NCBI GenBank assembly: GCA_019247075.1
Contig: JAFAPR010000021.1
Location: forward strand, 1-44,698
From: Solirubrobacterales bacterium
Lineage (GTDB): Bacteria; Actinomycetota; Thermoleophilia; Solirubrobacterales; Solirubrobacteraceae
Direction: 5' to 3'
Length of the DNA: 44,698 nucleotides
Part shown: positions 34,271-42,103 of the stretch, piece by piece
Numbering within the stretch: position 1 is the first letter of the stretch
How the letters are laid out: each line of letters begins with the position of its first letter
Notes under the pieces: model-generated
The model's input: the letters and a program-made list of their open reading frames with translations, nothing else
Database searches by the model: none
What the model was told of the DNA's origin: nothing
Made by a program: the position numbers and the translations under genes

Positions 34271-35284
34271 TCAGTTGACGCGGATCTGACCCGGCTCGCC
34301 CTCGACCAGGTGCCCGATGACCACGCCGGGCAGCTTGCCGGTCCGGTCGGCCGAGGTCGCGATGAGGAGGCCCCCTGACGTCATCGCGTCGCACACCAGC
34401 CAGCGCCGCGATTCCGAAACTGTTGGTGCGAACGCCGTGTAGGTATCGGCCTCTTCGCGGTTGCGGCGGGTGCCGCCGGCGAGCGTCCGCCCGTCCTTTA
34501 GGAGATCGAGCACGCCGGGGATCTCCGGCACGGCTTCGGCGTTGACCTCCGCCGCGACCCCGCTCGCGGTGGCCAAGCCGTGAAGGTGGCCCAGCAACCC
34601 AAATCCGGTCACGTCCGTGACCGCGTGCGCGTCAGCCGCGCGGGCAGCGGCGGCCGCCGCCGCGTTGAGCTCGGTCATGACCGCCACCGCGGCTGCGACG
34701 ACCTGGTCGGCGGCAAGGCCTTTCTTGAGCGCCGTCGCGACCACGCCGGCGCCCACCGGTTTTGTCAGCGCCAGCGCATCTCCAGGCCGGCCACCGGCGA
34801 TCGTCAGAAGCTCTCGCGGATTCACGGTGCCCGTCACCGACAGTCCGTATTTCGGCTCGGCATCGTCGATCGTGTGGCCGCCGAGGACCGCGACCCCGGC
34901 CGCGCTGGCCACCTCTTCTCCCCCGCGCAGGACTTGGGCCAGAGCTTCGGTTCCGAGATCCTCGACCGGCCACGCCACCAGGTTCAGCGCTGTCACCGGC
35001 CGCGCGCCCATGGCGTAGATGTCCGACAGAGAGTTGGCGGCTGCGATGCGGCCGAAGTCGTGAGGGTCATCGACGATCGGCGTGAAGAAGTCCACGCTCT
35101 GGACGAGCGCAAGGTCCTCGCGCAGGCGGTAGACGCCCGCGTCGTCCGCAATCGCGGTCCCAACCAGCACGTCGGGATCCTTGGGTCTTGGCAGCGCTTC
35201 AAGCAGCGACGCCAACTGCGCCGCTCCCGCCTTGCACGCTCAGCCCGCGCCGTGCGAGAAAGAGGTCAGCTTCAGGTTGCTCAC
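34271..35284 (-). CDS. selD: Selenophosphate synthase SelD containing selenocysteine (UGA at codon 15)
   Basis: SelD makes selenophosphate from selenide and ATP for selenocysteine and selenouridine synthesis. The body matches the family: ADDAGVYRL, TPIVDDPHDFGRIAAANSLS, LGGHTIDDAEPKYGLSVTG, VTDVTGFGLLGHLHG and DAMTSGGLL. From the first ordinary start (TTG 35215) the catalytic N-terminus is missing. Reading upstream in frame through TGA at 35240-35242 gives LKLTSFSHGAG-U-ACK, which aligns with E. coli SelD SHGAGCGCK, so the TGA replaces catalytic Cys17 and the essential Lys follows three residues later. The GTG at 35284 then yields 337 residues. The start sits 7 nt after a GATACT box, suggesting a leaderless mRNA. 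It is divergent from egtD. Confidence 0.9.
35200..35239 (-). promoter_or_regulatory. Bacterial SECIS-like hairpin in selD
   Basis: Immediately after the UGA, AGCGGCGC (35225-35218) pairs with GCGTCGCT (35212-35205) through eight base pairs including one G-U, closing the 5-nt loop AGTTG. A lower stem CAAG/CTTG can add four pairs. The second loop base is G, 24 nt after the UGA, matching the described bacterial SECIS pattern of a G in the first two loop positions 16-37 nt from the UGA. It should recruit SelB. Confidence 0.65.
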
Positions 35285-35291
35285 CGGACCG

Positions 35292-35297
35292 AGTATC
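35292..35297 (-). promoter_or_regulatory. Possible -10 box for selD
   Basis: GATACT on the minus strand ends 7 nt before the GTG at 35284. If used, transcription would begin at the start codon, which supports that start and the UGA read-through. No good -35 hexamer is visible. Confidence 0.3.
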
Positions 35298-35385
35298 CTC
35301 TTTGGCGACTCGACGAGCAGCCGCGCCCCACCAGGGCTGCTGGCGTTGACCTCGTCGAGGGACGCAATCGACACGGGATACACCC

Positions 35386-36420
35386 TTGACAGAACCCGAC
35401 GCGGCTGAAGACGTGGCCACCGAGTCAGCGCTGCAGAGGCAGGACTCGAAGATCAGGATCGAATCCTGGCTTGCGCGAGCGGATGAGCGCTCGCTCGCCG
35501 ACAACGTGCGCAAGGGGCTCACATCTCGCGTCAAGCAGCTGCCCCCCAAGCATTTCTACGACGAACGCGGCTCGGCGCTGTTCGAGCGCATCTGCGACCT
35601 GCCCGAGTACTACCTGACGCGGGCCGAGCGGGAGATCCTCACCGAGCGCGCCGAGGTGATCGTCTCGGCGACCGAAGCCGGCGAGCTGGTCGAGCTTGGC
35701 TCGGGCTCCCCCGACAAGGCGCGCCTGCTGCTGGACGCGATGTTCGCGCGGGGCGCGCTCGTCCGGTACGTGCCGGTGGACGTGTCCGAGGCCGCGCTCA
35801 CCGACGCGGCCGCCGAGCTGGCGTCCGAATATGAAGGGCTACAAATCCACGGGGTGGTCGCTGATTTCGAGCGCCAGCTAGACCGCATGCCGCAAGCGGA
35901 CGGGACACCCCGGGTGGTCGCTCTGCTGGGCTCGACGATCGGGAACTTTCCGCCCGCGAGCCGGCGCGCGCTGCTCGCACAGATCGCGACTCTGCTCGGG
36001 GCTTCAGATCGGCTGTTGATCGGCGCCGACCTGGTCAAGGATCCGGCGGTGCTCGAGGCGGCGTACAACGACTCGCAGGGCGTCACCGCCGAGTTCAACC
36101 GCAACATCCTCTATGTGATCAACCGCGAGCTCGACGGTGATTTCGACCCGCCGGCGTTCGAGCACGTCGCGTTCTTTGACCCTCGCCAGGAGTGGATGGA
36201 GATGCGGCTGCGCGCCCGCCGCAAGATGACTGTCCGGATCGCCGACCTCGGCCTGGAGGTCAGCTTTGCGCGTCGCGAGGAGGTCAGAACCGAGATCAGC
36301 GCCAAATTCACCCGGGCACGCCTTCGATCCGATCTCGCCGCCGCGGGCCTGGAGGTGCGCGAGTGGTACACCGACGACGAAGAGCGGTTCGCGCTCGCGG
36401 TGGCGGGGCTTTTGGGCTAG
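35386..36420 (+). CDS. egtD: L-histidine N(alpha)-methyltransferase EgtD
   Basis: EgtD trimethylates histidine to hercynine, the first step of ergothioneine (and selenoneine) synthesis. The 344-residue protein has the family signature LPPKHFYDERGSALFERICD near residue 53 and LPEYYLTRAEREIL next to it. The SAM site is VELGSGSPDKARLLLDA near 101, followed by VALLGSTIGNFPP and LLIGADLVKD. The C-terminal FFDPRQEWMEMRLRARR is also diagnostic. The start is taken as TTG 35386, which has no strong ribosome binding site; GTG 35416 is an alternative. No egtB, egtC or egtE is in the window. Its divergent neighbour is the selenoprotein SelD. Confidence 0.95.
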   Translation: MTEPDAAEDVATESALQRQDSKIRIESWLARADERSLADNVRKGLTSRVKQLPPKHFYDERGSALFERICDLPEYYLTRAEREILTERAEVIVSATEAGELVELGSGSPDKARLLLDAMFARGALVRYVPVDVSEAALTDAAAELASEYEGLQIHGVVADFERQLDRMPQADGTPRVVALLGSTIGNFPPASRRALLAQIATLLGASDRLLIGADLVKDPAVLEAAYNDSQGVTAEFNRNILYVINRELDGDFDPPAFEHVAFFDPRQEWMEMRLRARRKMTVRIADLGLEVSFARREEVRTEISAKFTRARLRSDLAAAGLEVREWYTDDEERFALAVAGLLG

Positions 36421-36456
36421 CCCGCCCGTCGCAGCTGTCCAGCGGTCCGTCTAGCC
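36415..36456. terminator. Inverted repeat spanning both convergent stop codons
   Basis: GGCTAG (36415-36420, egtD stop) pairs with CTAGCC (36451-36456, the stop of the opposing gene). GGGCTAGCCC at 36414-36423 is itself a perfect palindrome. The stem is short and there is no T tract, so its role as a terminator is uncertain. Confidence 0.25.
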
Positions 36457-38088
36457 GCCGTGCGCGAAGCTCTGGATGTCCTGCTCCAGCGTCCCCTCGC
36501 TCACGTACTGGCCGCTGTGGACGTAGAGGACCTTGCCCGTCGGGCCGATGAAGATCGTGGTCGGCAGCCCCACCATCGCCGCCATGGAGCGCAGCGAGCC
36601 GACCGTGGTCTGGTAGCTCGGATACGTGACGGGGTGCTTGCGCAGGAATGCCTGCGCGGCGCCGGCCGAGTCGTCGGTGTCGGCGCCCAGGAACGCGACG
36701 CGGCGCCCGAACCGGGCTGCCGCGGCGGCGAAGAGGCCGAACTCCTGCTGGCACGGGGTGCACCACGAGGCCCACGCGTTGATGACCGCCGGATAGCCGC
36801 GCAAGCTGCGGATCTCCCCGCTCAGTGAGGAGCCCGAACCGAGCAGCTGGCCCGCCTCGCGGTGCAGCGCCGCCAGCGGTGGTGGCGAGCCCCTCAGCTG
36901 CTTTAGCGCGGATGACAGACCGGCGGCTTCGGGCGGCGCGTGGCTGAGCGCCCCGCGCACCCGGCTCGCGAGCCGCGCCAGCGCGGGCCAAGCCGAGGTG
37001 GACACGTCGGAGTACCACAGGATCTGTCCGCCCGCCGAGGTGAGCACGAGCCAGGGCTCATCCTGGACGCCATATCCGTCGGCGACGCGTCCCGAGCGGT
37101 CGATCGCGACCGGATAGGACAACGGCTTCGGCAGCGCGCCGAGCAGCTGCGACAGCGCATGGGCCGACGGCTCCACGCTGCCCTCGTCGACAGCGGTCAG
37201 CGCCGGCAGCCGGTCTCGAGCTGCGGCTCGCTGGTAGCGGTTGAGGTCATCGAGGTGCGCGGCGAGGTTCGTCACCTCGGAATCCCAGCTGGCAAAGAAC
37301 AGATACAGGCGCGGGGAAGGCCCAGGCCCGACACGTACGGTGCCGCCGCCGGCCCGCGGAAGGGCGATGGTCGCGTCGGGCTTGATCGAGGGAATCGGCT
37401 GATACGAGAGCCGCGCGAGCACCGGTGGGTGATCTGGCAGCAGACGCGATGCCTCCTGGGCCAGCAGCTGGCCGGCCTGACCCACCGTGGCGTAGGACAT
37501 CTGGGTGAGGTAGACCCGCCGCAGTAAGCCCTTGGGATCGATCGCAAAAAGCGCCGGCGTGTGGTCGATCTGGCCGTGCTCCACCTCGGCGGCGATTCCG
37601 TATCGCGCCCACACCCGCCTGAGCGCCGCCGGCGGCGCCGTGAGGAAGCGCCACTGCCGCATCATCCCGTGGGCGAGCGAGTAGGCGCGCACGTCGCTGA
37701 CCTTGGTGGCGGTGGGGTTGGCATTGATCCCCAGCAGCGCCACTCGCGAGCCGGCGCCGCCCAGCAGCCGCCGCGCCTGCACCATCGAGTTCGTGGTCAG
37801 CGGGCAGATCGTCGTGCAGCGCGAGTCGACGAACGCGAGGATCACCACCTTGCCTCTGTAGGTGGTCAGCGATAAGCGCCGTCCGAACTGGTCGCTGAGG
37901 GTGAAGTCCGGCGCCCGCCGGTGAAGCTGGGTACCTGGATCGAGGTACGGATTGCGCTCGAGTGCCGCGGCTGAATTCGATGAGCGCACGAGCGCGCTCA
38001 CCCCTTCGGTAGCCCCCAGCACCACGGCAACCAACGCCACCAGCAGCGCAATCACCGCCCACGGTTTGTTCGCGATCTTGTTCGTCAC
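36451..38088 (-). CDS. Anchored SCO1/SenC - thioredoxin-like - TlpA-type fusion protein
   Basis: The 545-residue protein has one N-terminal membrane segment (residues ~9-30) and three thioredoxin folds outside the membrane. Domain 1 is SCO1/SenC-like: RAPDFTLSDQFGRRLSL, CTTICP at 81-86 and the distal His in HTPALFAID at 156, the usual copper ligands of CuA-assembly proteins. Domain 2 (about 205-375) starts PRLYLFFASWDSEVT, where the CxxC is lost. Domain 3 is TlpA/ResA-like with VINAWASWCTPCQQEF (CxxC at 423-426) and cis-Pro segment VGLPTTIFI. GTG 38088 was chosen because it directly precedes the anchor; the frame runs to 38205 but would overlap divergent ccdA. Likely copper or thiol delivery to cytochrome oxidase or cytochrome c. 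Confidence 0.88.
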   Translation of the reverse strand: MTNKIANKPWAVIALLVALVAVVLGATEGVSALVRSSNSAAALERNPYLDPGTQLHRRAPDFTLSDQFGRRLSLTTYRGKVVILAFVDSRCTTICPLTTNSMVQARRLLGGAGSRVALLGINANPTATKVSDVRAYSLAHGMMRQWRFLTAPPAALRRVWARYGIAAEVEHGQIDHTPALFAIDPKGLLRRVYLTQMSYATVGQAGQLLAQEASRLLPDHPPVLARLSYQPIPSIKPDATIALPRAGGGTVRVGPGPSPRLYLFFASWDSEVTNLAAHLDDLNRYQRAAARDRLPALTAVDEGSVEPSAHALSQLLGALPKPLSYPVAIDRSGRVADGYGVQDEPWLVLTSAGGQILWYSDVSTSAWPALARLASRVRGALSHAPPEAAGLSSALKQLRGSPPPLAALHREAGQLLGSGSSLSGEIRSLRGYPAVINAWASWCTPCQQEFGLFAAAAARFGRRVAFLGADTDDSAGAAQAFLRKHPVTYPSYQTTVGSLRSMAAMVGLPTTIFIGPTGKVLYVHSGQYVSEGTLEQDIQSFAHGG

Positions 38089-38164
38089 CGAGGTCTTGAG
38101 ACGATGATGGCAACTCGCGGCCGCATGGCCCGTCGGCACCCGTCCTGGTCTACGATTTTTTGCC

Positions 38165-38920
38165 GTGATTGCAGCGCTCACGAGCGACCCAGCAAGCGGG
38201 GTCACGGTGTTCGCCGCGGTCGCTGCCGGTGCCGTTTCCTTCCTCTCGCCGTGCGTGCTGCCGCTCGTGCCCGGCTACCTTTCGACGGTCGCGGGGGTCG
38301 CGCCGGCGGACCTCAGGCGGACGCAGAAGCGGCGGGTCCTGATACCGAGCCTGCTGTTCGTCGCGAGCTTCTCGGCGATCTTCGTGATTCTGGGGGTGGG
38401 AGCGTCCCTGTTCGGCTCGAGTTTCGCGGCCGATCGCTTGGTGCTCGACAAGATCGCCGCGGTGGTGATCATCGCGCTCGGCGTCTACTTCGTGTTGAGC
38501 ACGGTCGTGACGCGGCTCAATCGCGAATGGCACATCGACGCCTTGATGGAGCGCGCCGGTCGCGGTGGCCCGCTGGTCACGGGGGCGGCCTTCGCCCTCG
38601 CCTGGACCCCGTGCATCGGCCCCACCCTGGGGGCAATCCTCTCGGCGGCGGCGCTGTCCAGCTCGGCCCTGCACGGCGCCGTCTTGCTCGCGTTCTACTC
38701 CGCCGGCCTGGCGATCCCTTTCTTGCTCACCGCGCTCGCGTTCGAGCAGATGACCTCAGTGTTCACCGCGGTCAAGCGCCACTACCAGGTCGTGATCGCG
38801 GCTGGGGGCGTGGTCCTGATCGCGATGGGCGTGCTCGTCTGGTCGGGCGAGCTCTTCCAGCTCAACATCCAAGCCCAGCAGGCGCTCAACGGCTTGGGAA
38901 TCAACTTCTTCAACATCTGA
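38165..38920 (+). CDS. ccdA: Thiol-disulfide transporter CcdA
   Basis: CcdA passes electrons from cytoplasmic thioredoxin across the membrane to extracytoplasmic thioredoxin-like proteins used in cytochrome c maturation. The 251-residue protein has six membrane segments with the two active Cys in the expected places: VSFLSPCVLPLVPGYLSTV near residue 24 and FALAWTPCIGPTLGAIL near 145. The GTG start is 76 nt from the divergent SCO-thioredoxin fusion, which is its natural redox partner. Its distance from the ccm genes (10 kb) suggests separate regulation. Confidence 0.94.
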   Translation: MIAALTSDPASGVTVFAAVAAGAVSFLSPCVLPLVPGYLSTVAGVAPADLRRTQKRRVLIPSLLFVASFSAIFVILGVGASLFGSSFAADRLVLDKIAAVVIIALGVYFVLSTVVTRLNREWHIDALMERAGRGGPLVTGAAFALAWTPCIGPTLGAILSAAALSSSALHGAVLLAFYSAGLAIPFLLTALAFEQMTSVFTAVKRHYQVVIAAGGVVLIAMGVLVWSGELFQLNIQAQQALNGLGINFFNI

Positions 38921-39245
38921 GGGAGTTTGAGCCCCAACGCGGTGTGGCGCACCGTAAGTCGCGCGGCGAGGGCGTGCCGGGGCCGAGGGGTGGCGAAAAG
39001 TCCCCAAATCAGCGACGGTCTGGAAGGCGTGGGCCCTGAGCGCCAACAAGGCACCCAAGAGTCCCCACGCTTGGTGAGGGTCCTCGGTCGCCGGGCGCTT
39101 TTGCGCGTCGGGAAGACCGTGAACAGCGCGTCATCATGCGACACGCGGCCCACTGCTCTCTTTGTCTGGCGATGAAGACCACAGAGTGAGCACAGGCGCC
39201 GACTGCCCCGCACCGATCGGTCCGGGGCCTTCTACCGACTTCCCG
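38921..39245. other. Intergenic region between convergent ccdA and helicase genes
   Basis: This 325-nt stretch has no reading frame that I believe. Open frames across it on both strands lack any recognisable protein and are extensions of antisense frames. It contains an imperfect inverted repeat around 39052-39076 (CACCcAAG/CTTGGTG), the octamer AGTCCCCA twice (39000-39007, 39059-39066), and the strong hairpin at 39205-39228. No tRNA or known structured RNA was recognised. Confidence 0.6.
39205..39228 (-). terminator. Hairpin downstream of the helicase gene
   Basis: GCCCCG (39205-39210) pairs with CGGGGC (39223-39228), and the inner ACC/GGT pair around GATC, with one C/C mismatch between the stems. 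It lies 17 nt after the helicase stop codon in transcription order. No T tract follows. Confidence 0.5.
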
Positions 39246-41885
39246 TTAGCCCGCAGCCGTCTCGGTCTGCTCTGGCCCTGCCGACCCGTTCCCCGACCCC
39301 GGCGACCCGTTCTCTGACCGCGCCTCCTCGGATCTCACCTGCTCGACGAAACCCATCTCGTCACCGGCAACGACGCCCCGATCAGCGGCGGTCTCACCGT
39401 CAACGTCCTGGACGACGTCATCGTCGGTCCCCGCGACCGCGCCGACGAGCTCGCTCACTTGGGGCGTGCCCGGCATCCCGCCATTGCCCTCGGCGTCCGA
39501 CGCCACCGCCTTCTTGCGCCGGCGACCGCGACCGCGGCGGCCCTTGGGGAAGTTGCGCAACAGCTCGCGTGCGAGCGCGGCGGGCTTCCGGGCGAGCCTG
39601 GTCCGCGCACCGCGAAGCGCCTCTTCGGCCTCCGGCGTATGTGCGAGCGCGGCGGCCAGCAGCGCCGCCGACAGCCGCCTGTCCTCCTTGCGCGCGGCGT
39701 GCACCAGCCGGCGCGCGTTGCGCGCGTGGGCGGGCCCGCTCGAGTTCACGAGCAGTCCCAAGAGGCGCTTGGTCTCGGGCCACCGCTGGGTGGCGTACTC
39801 CTCGTGCACCTCGCGGGTGTACTCGGCCATCCGCCAGATCCAGGCGTTGGCCTGGTCGCGGCGGCCGATCCGCCGCTCGGCGAGCGCCTGCAACATGACC
39901 TTGACCCCCTCGCGACGCTCGTCCCTCGGCCAGCCGGCCATGATGTCGATCGCGGTGTCGAATGCCTCTGCGTCCTTGCTCGCGGCTATCTCCTGGAGGG
40001 CGCGCAGCCGCAACTGGGAGTGGCGGTTGCGCTGCAGGGCGGTCAGCAGAAAGCGCCGCTTGAGCTCGCCGCTGCGATCGAAGTGGAGCATCGCCTTGGC
40101 GCGGCGCCAGCCATTGGGCGCCACGCGCGCTCCCGCGAGCGCGGCCCACACGTGCTGCTCGCCGTAGTCGAGGTACTCGACCGCGATCCGCCACAGCTCG
40201 CGTTCGAACACCGTCGCACGCCGCTCAGGGTCTGGCGTGACCGGCAGCACCCGGCGCTCCACGCGGACCCGGCGGCCACGTCCGCGGCGGACCGGACCGA
40301 CCACGATCGCGCCACCGCGATACACATCGCGGTCCAGCAGGGAGTGGAGCGTGACGACGGGGTCGTCATTCTTGGTCGCAGGGTGGACGAAGTCGACCAC
40401 GATGCCGGCCTCCTTGCCGGGGTGACGACGGGTCACGCGTCCGACGCGCTGCTGGTAGACGCGCCTCGAGGCCGTGGGGGCGAGGTGCATGCAGAGGGTC
40501 GCGCGCGGCGAGTTCCAGCCCTCGGCGAGCAGCATCGCGTTGACGAGCACGTCTACCTTCCCCGACTCGAAGTCGGCGAGGATCGTCGCCAGCTGGCGCT
40601 TGGGCGTCTCGCCGGATACTGCCTGAGCGTTGATCCCGAGCTCGCGGAAAGCACGCGCGACGTTGTGGGCGTGGCGCACGCCGGCCGCGTACACGATGCC
40701 CGGGATGCCGTTGAAACGGGTCCTGTAGAGGTCGGCGACCGCCAGGTTGAACGGCGTCTGGTCCAACAGCTCGGCCAGCATCTCCTGGTCGAACTCGGTG
40801 TCCACCTCGCCCCGTCGGAGCGGCACTTTGGCGATCGTGCGCACGCCGGGACCGGGCGGAATGCGGACGCAGCGCAGCGGCACGATCACTCCCCGCCGGG
40901 CCGCTTGGGCGAGATCGAAGCGCGAGGTCTGGGTCGGGAAGAGGTCAGTTACGTGGCGCGCGATCAGCGCCCCGGTAGCTGTCATACCGATGAAGATCGG
41001 GCCGGACCAGGCGCGGATCGCGGCCGAGGTCTTCTCGCCCAGTGCGGTGTGTGCCTCGTCGCAGATCACGATCGCGTACGCGTCGGAGATCTGGCCCGCG
41101 TTGCGCACGAACCACTGGTAGGTCTCGACCGTCACCGGTCCAACCACCTGCTCGGGTGCCGGCCGGGAGCCGTTGTGCGCGAGCAGTGGCGCGTGGATGC
41201 GGTCGCGGTACCCCCGATCGCGCAGCTCGCCGTTGAACTGGTCGACGAGGTTGCGCCGATGGGTGAGGATCAGGATCCCGCCGGTGCGCGAGGCCTCGAC
41301 AAAACCGAGCGCAGCCACGGTCTTACCGGCGCCGGTGGCATGCTCGAACCAGAACCGCCGGGCCGCGTTGGGATCCTCGGGCTGGTCGGATAGCGCAACG
41401 TCCTCATCGAGCTCTCGGTCGGTCCAGTCGAGCGGCTCCTCGTCCTCATCGCGTTCGTCCTCTTCTTCCTCGTCGTCTTTTACGCGCTCGAGGTCGGGGG
41501 GCTGCTCCGCCAGCGGATCGCGACCGTCCATGGCCAGCACGCCGACTCCGTTGCGCTGTGCCTCCGCCAGCAGCGCCGTCAGCGTCCCCGAGAGCGCGTC
41601 CACCTGGTGGGCCGAGAGCACCGTTCCGTCCGCGAGATGGGGCTCCTCTTCGGAGAGCAGGCGCTCGAGCCCCAGGAGCAGCGAGTACTTGCGCCGCCAC
41701 TCGATCGAGGGCTGCTCTGCTCCCTCGTCGATCTCGGCCAGCGCAGCGTCAAGCGCCCGGCGGCGGGCGCCGCCGGATGCCAGCGCGTCGTCGAGCAACT
41801 CGCCGTCGTAGACGAAACGTTCGCGCGTGAAAAGCTCCGCCCGCGCAATAGCGGAAGTAGACGGGAACGGGCTAGATCCACCCAT
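39246..41885 (-). CDS. Superfamily 2 helicase with acidic insert and C-terminal helical repeats
   Basis: The 879-residue protein is a DEAD/DEAH-type SF2 helicase of the ResIII group. A Q-like motif LSAHQVDALSG is near residue 92. A very acidic segment of about 35 residues (DDEEEEDERDEDEE core) then precedes Walker A EHATGAGKT near 182. DEAH box CDEAHTALGEK is near 276, motif III MTATGALIAR near 301, and motif VI QQRVGRVTRRHPGKEAG near 475. Beyond residue 560 lies a long Arg- and Leu-rich helical region that may form HEAT-like repeats, then a basic stretch GRRGRGRRRKK and an acidic, Gly/Ser-rich tail. ATG 41885 is preferred over TTG 41894. No methyltransferase or specificity gene is adjacent, so a classic restriction system is unlikely. 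Role unknown. Confidence 0.85.
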   Translation of the reverse strand: MGGSSPFPSTSAIARAELFTRERFVYDGELLDDALASGGARRRALDAALAEIDEGAEQPSIEWRRKYSLLLGLERLLSEEEPHLADGTVLSAHQVDALSGTLTALLAEAQRNGVGVLAMDGRDPLAEQPPDLERVKDDEEEEDERDEDEEPLDWTDRELDEDVALSDQPEDPNAARRFWFEHATGAGKTVAALGFVEASRTGGILILTHRRNLVDQFNGELRDRGYRDRIHAPLLAHNGSRPAPEQVVGPVTVETYQWFVRNAGQISDAYAIVICDEAHTALGEKTSAAIRAWSGPIFIGMTATGALIARHVTDLFPTQTSRFDLAQAARRGVIVPLRCVRIPPGPGVRTIAKVPLRRGEVDTEFDQEMLAELLDQTPFNLAVADLYRTRFNGIPGIVYAAGVRHAHNVARAFRELGINAQAVSGETPKRQLATILADFESGKVDVLVNAMLLAEGWNSPRATLCMHLAPTASRRVYQQRVGRVTRRHPGKEAGIVVDFVHPATKNDDPVVTLHSLLDRDVYRGGAIVVGPVRRGRGRRVRVERRVLPVTPDPERRATVFERELWRIAVEYLDYGEQHVWAALAGARVAPNGWRRAKAMLHFDRSGELKRRFLLTALQRNRHSQLRLRALQEIAASKDAEAFDTAIDIMAGWPRDERREGVKVMLQALAERRIGRRDQANAWIWRMAEYTREVHEEYATQRWPETKRLLGLLVNSSGPAHARNARRLVHAARKEDRRLSAALLAAALAHTPEAEEALRGARTRLARKPAALARELLRNFPKGRRGRGRRRKKAVASDAEGNGGMPGTPQVSELVGAVAGTDDDVVQDVDGETAADRGVVAGDEMGFVEQVRSEEARSENGSPGSGNGSAGPEQTETAAG

Positions 41886-42103
41886 AGAGTTCAAAAGGTC
41901 TTACGTCCGACGAGTCGCGGCTATACGTCGAAGCGACTCAGGCCGCCCGGAAGGAACCGAGCTAGCGAGGGTCCTCAGAAGCGGCTACCTCCGCACCCCT
42001 CTGGATTGGAGGATAGCGAGTATTTAAGCAGATCTGGAGCCGGCGGCACGTGTGCGGCCGGCGCACGTGTGCGCCGGGCAAAACGTATGTCAAGCTGTCG
42101 CTG
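41886..42103. other. Divergent promoter region between helicase and GNAT genes
   Basis: The 218-nt spacer must drive both genes. It holds the inverted repeat GAGTCGC (41912-41918) / GCGACTC (41933-41939) just upstream of the helicase start. TTGACA on the minus strand (42088-42093) has no good -10 partner. A pair of tandem hairpins lies at 42039-42077. No LexA-type box was found by eye. Confidence 0.5.
42039..42077. repeat. Tandem hairpins sharing a GCCGGC core
   Basis: Hairpin 1 pairs GCCGGC (42039-42044) with GCCGGC (42057-42062) plus GCA/TGC around CGTG. Hairpin 2 pairs CCGGCGCA (42058-42065) with TGCGCCGG (42070-42077) around CGTG. They overlap at the GCCGGC and are therefore mutually exclusive. 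GCACGTGTGCG occurs twice. The pair lies 26 nt upstream of the GNAT start. Confidence 0.6.

Noticed and set aside
35285-35383. Further extension of the selD frame upstream of GTG 35284
   Set aside because: The frame stays open (…RLLVESPKRILGP) but SelD homologs start close to the LxLTxxSHGAG segment, and the extension would use up the promoter shared with egtD.
38782-39213. Minus-strand open frame across the ccdA-helicase spacer
   Set aside because: Half of it is antisense to ccdA, and the Cys/Arg-rich translation matches nothing I know.
38921-39245. RNase P RNA, tmRNA or tRNA-Sec in the spacer
   Set aside because: GAAAAGTCCCC resembles part of the RNase P motif, but the rest of the conserved core is absent, and no tRNA-like fold was found.
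39459-41393. Plus-strand open frame of 644 codons opposite the helicase
   Set aside because: The minus strand carries the helicase motifs in order; the plus-strand product is low-complexity His/Arg/Asp with no domain.
39246-41885. Type III restriction enzyme subunit
   Set aside because: The ResIII-like motor is there, but no endonuclease motif, modification methylase or specificity gene is seen nearby.
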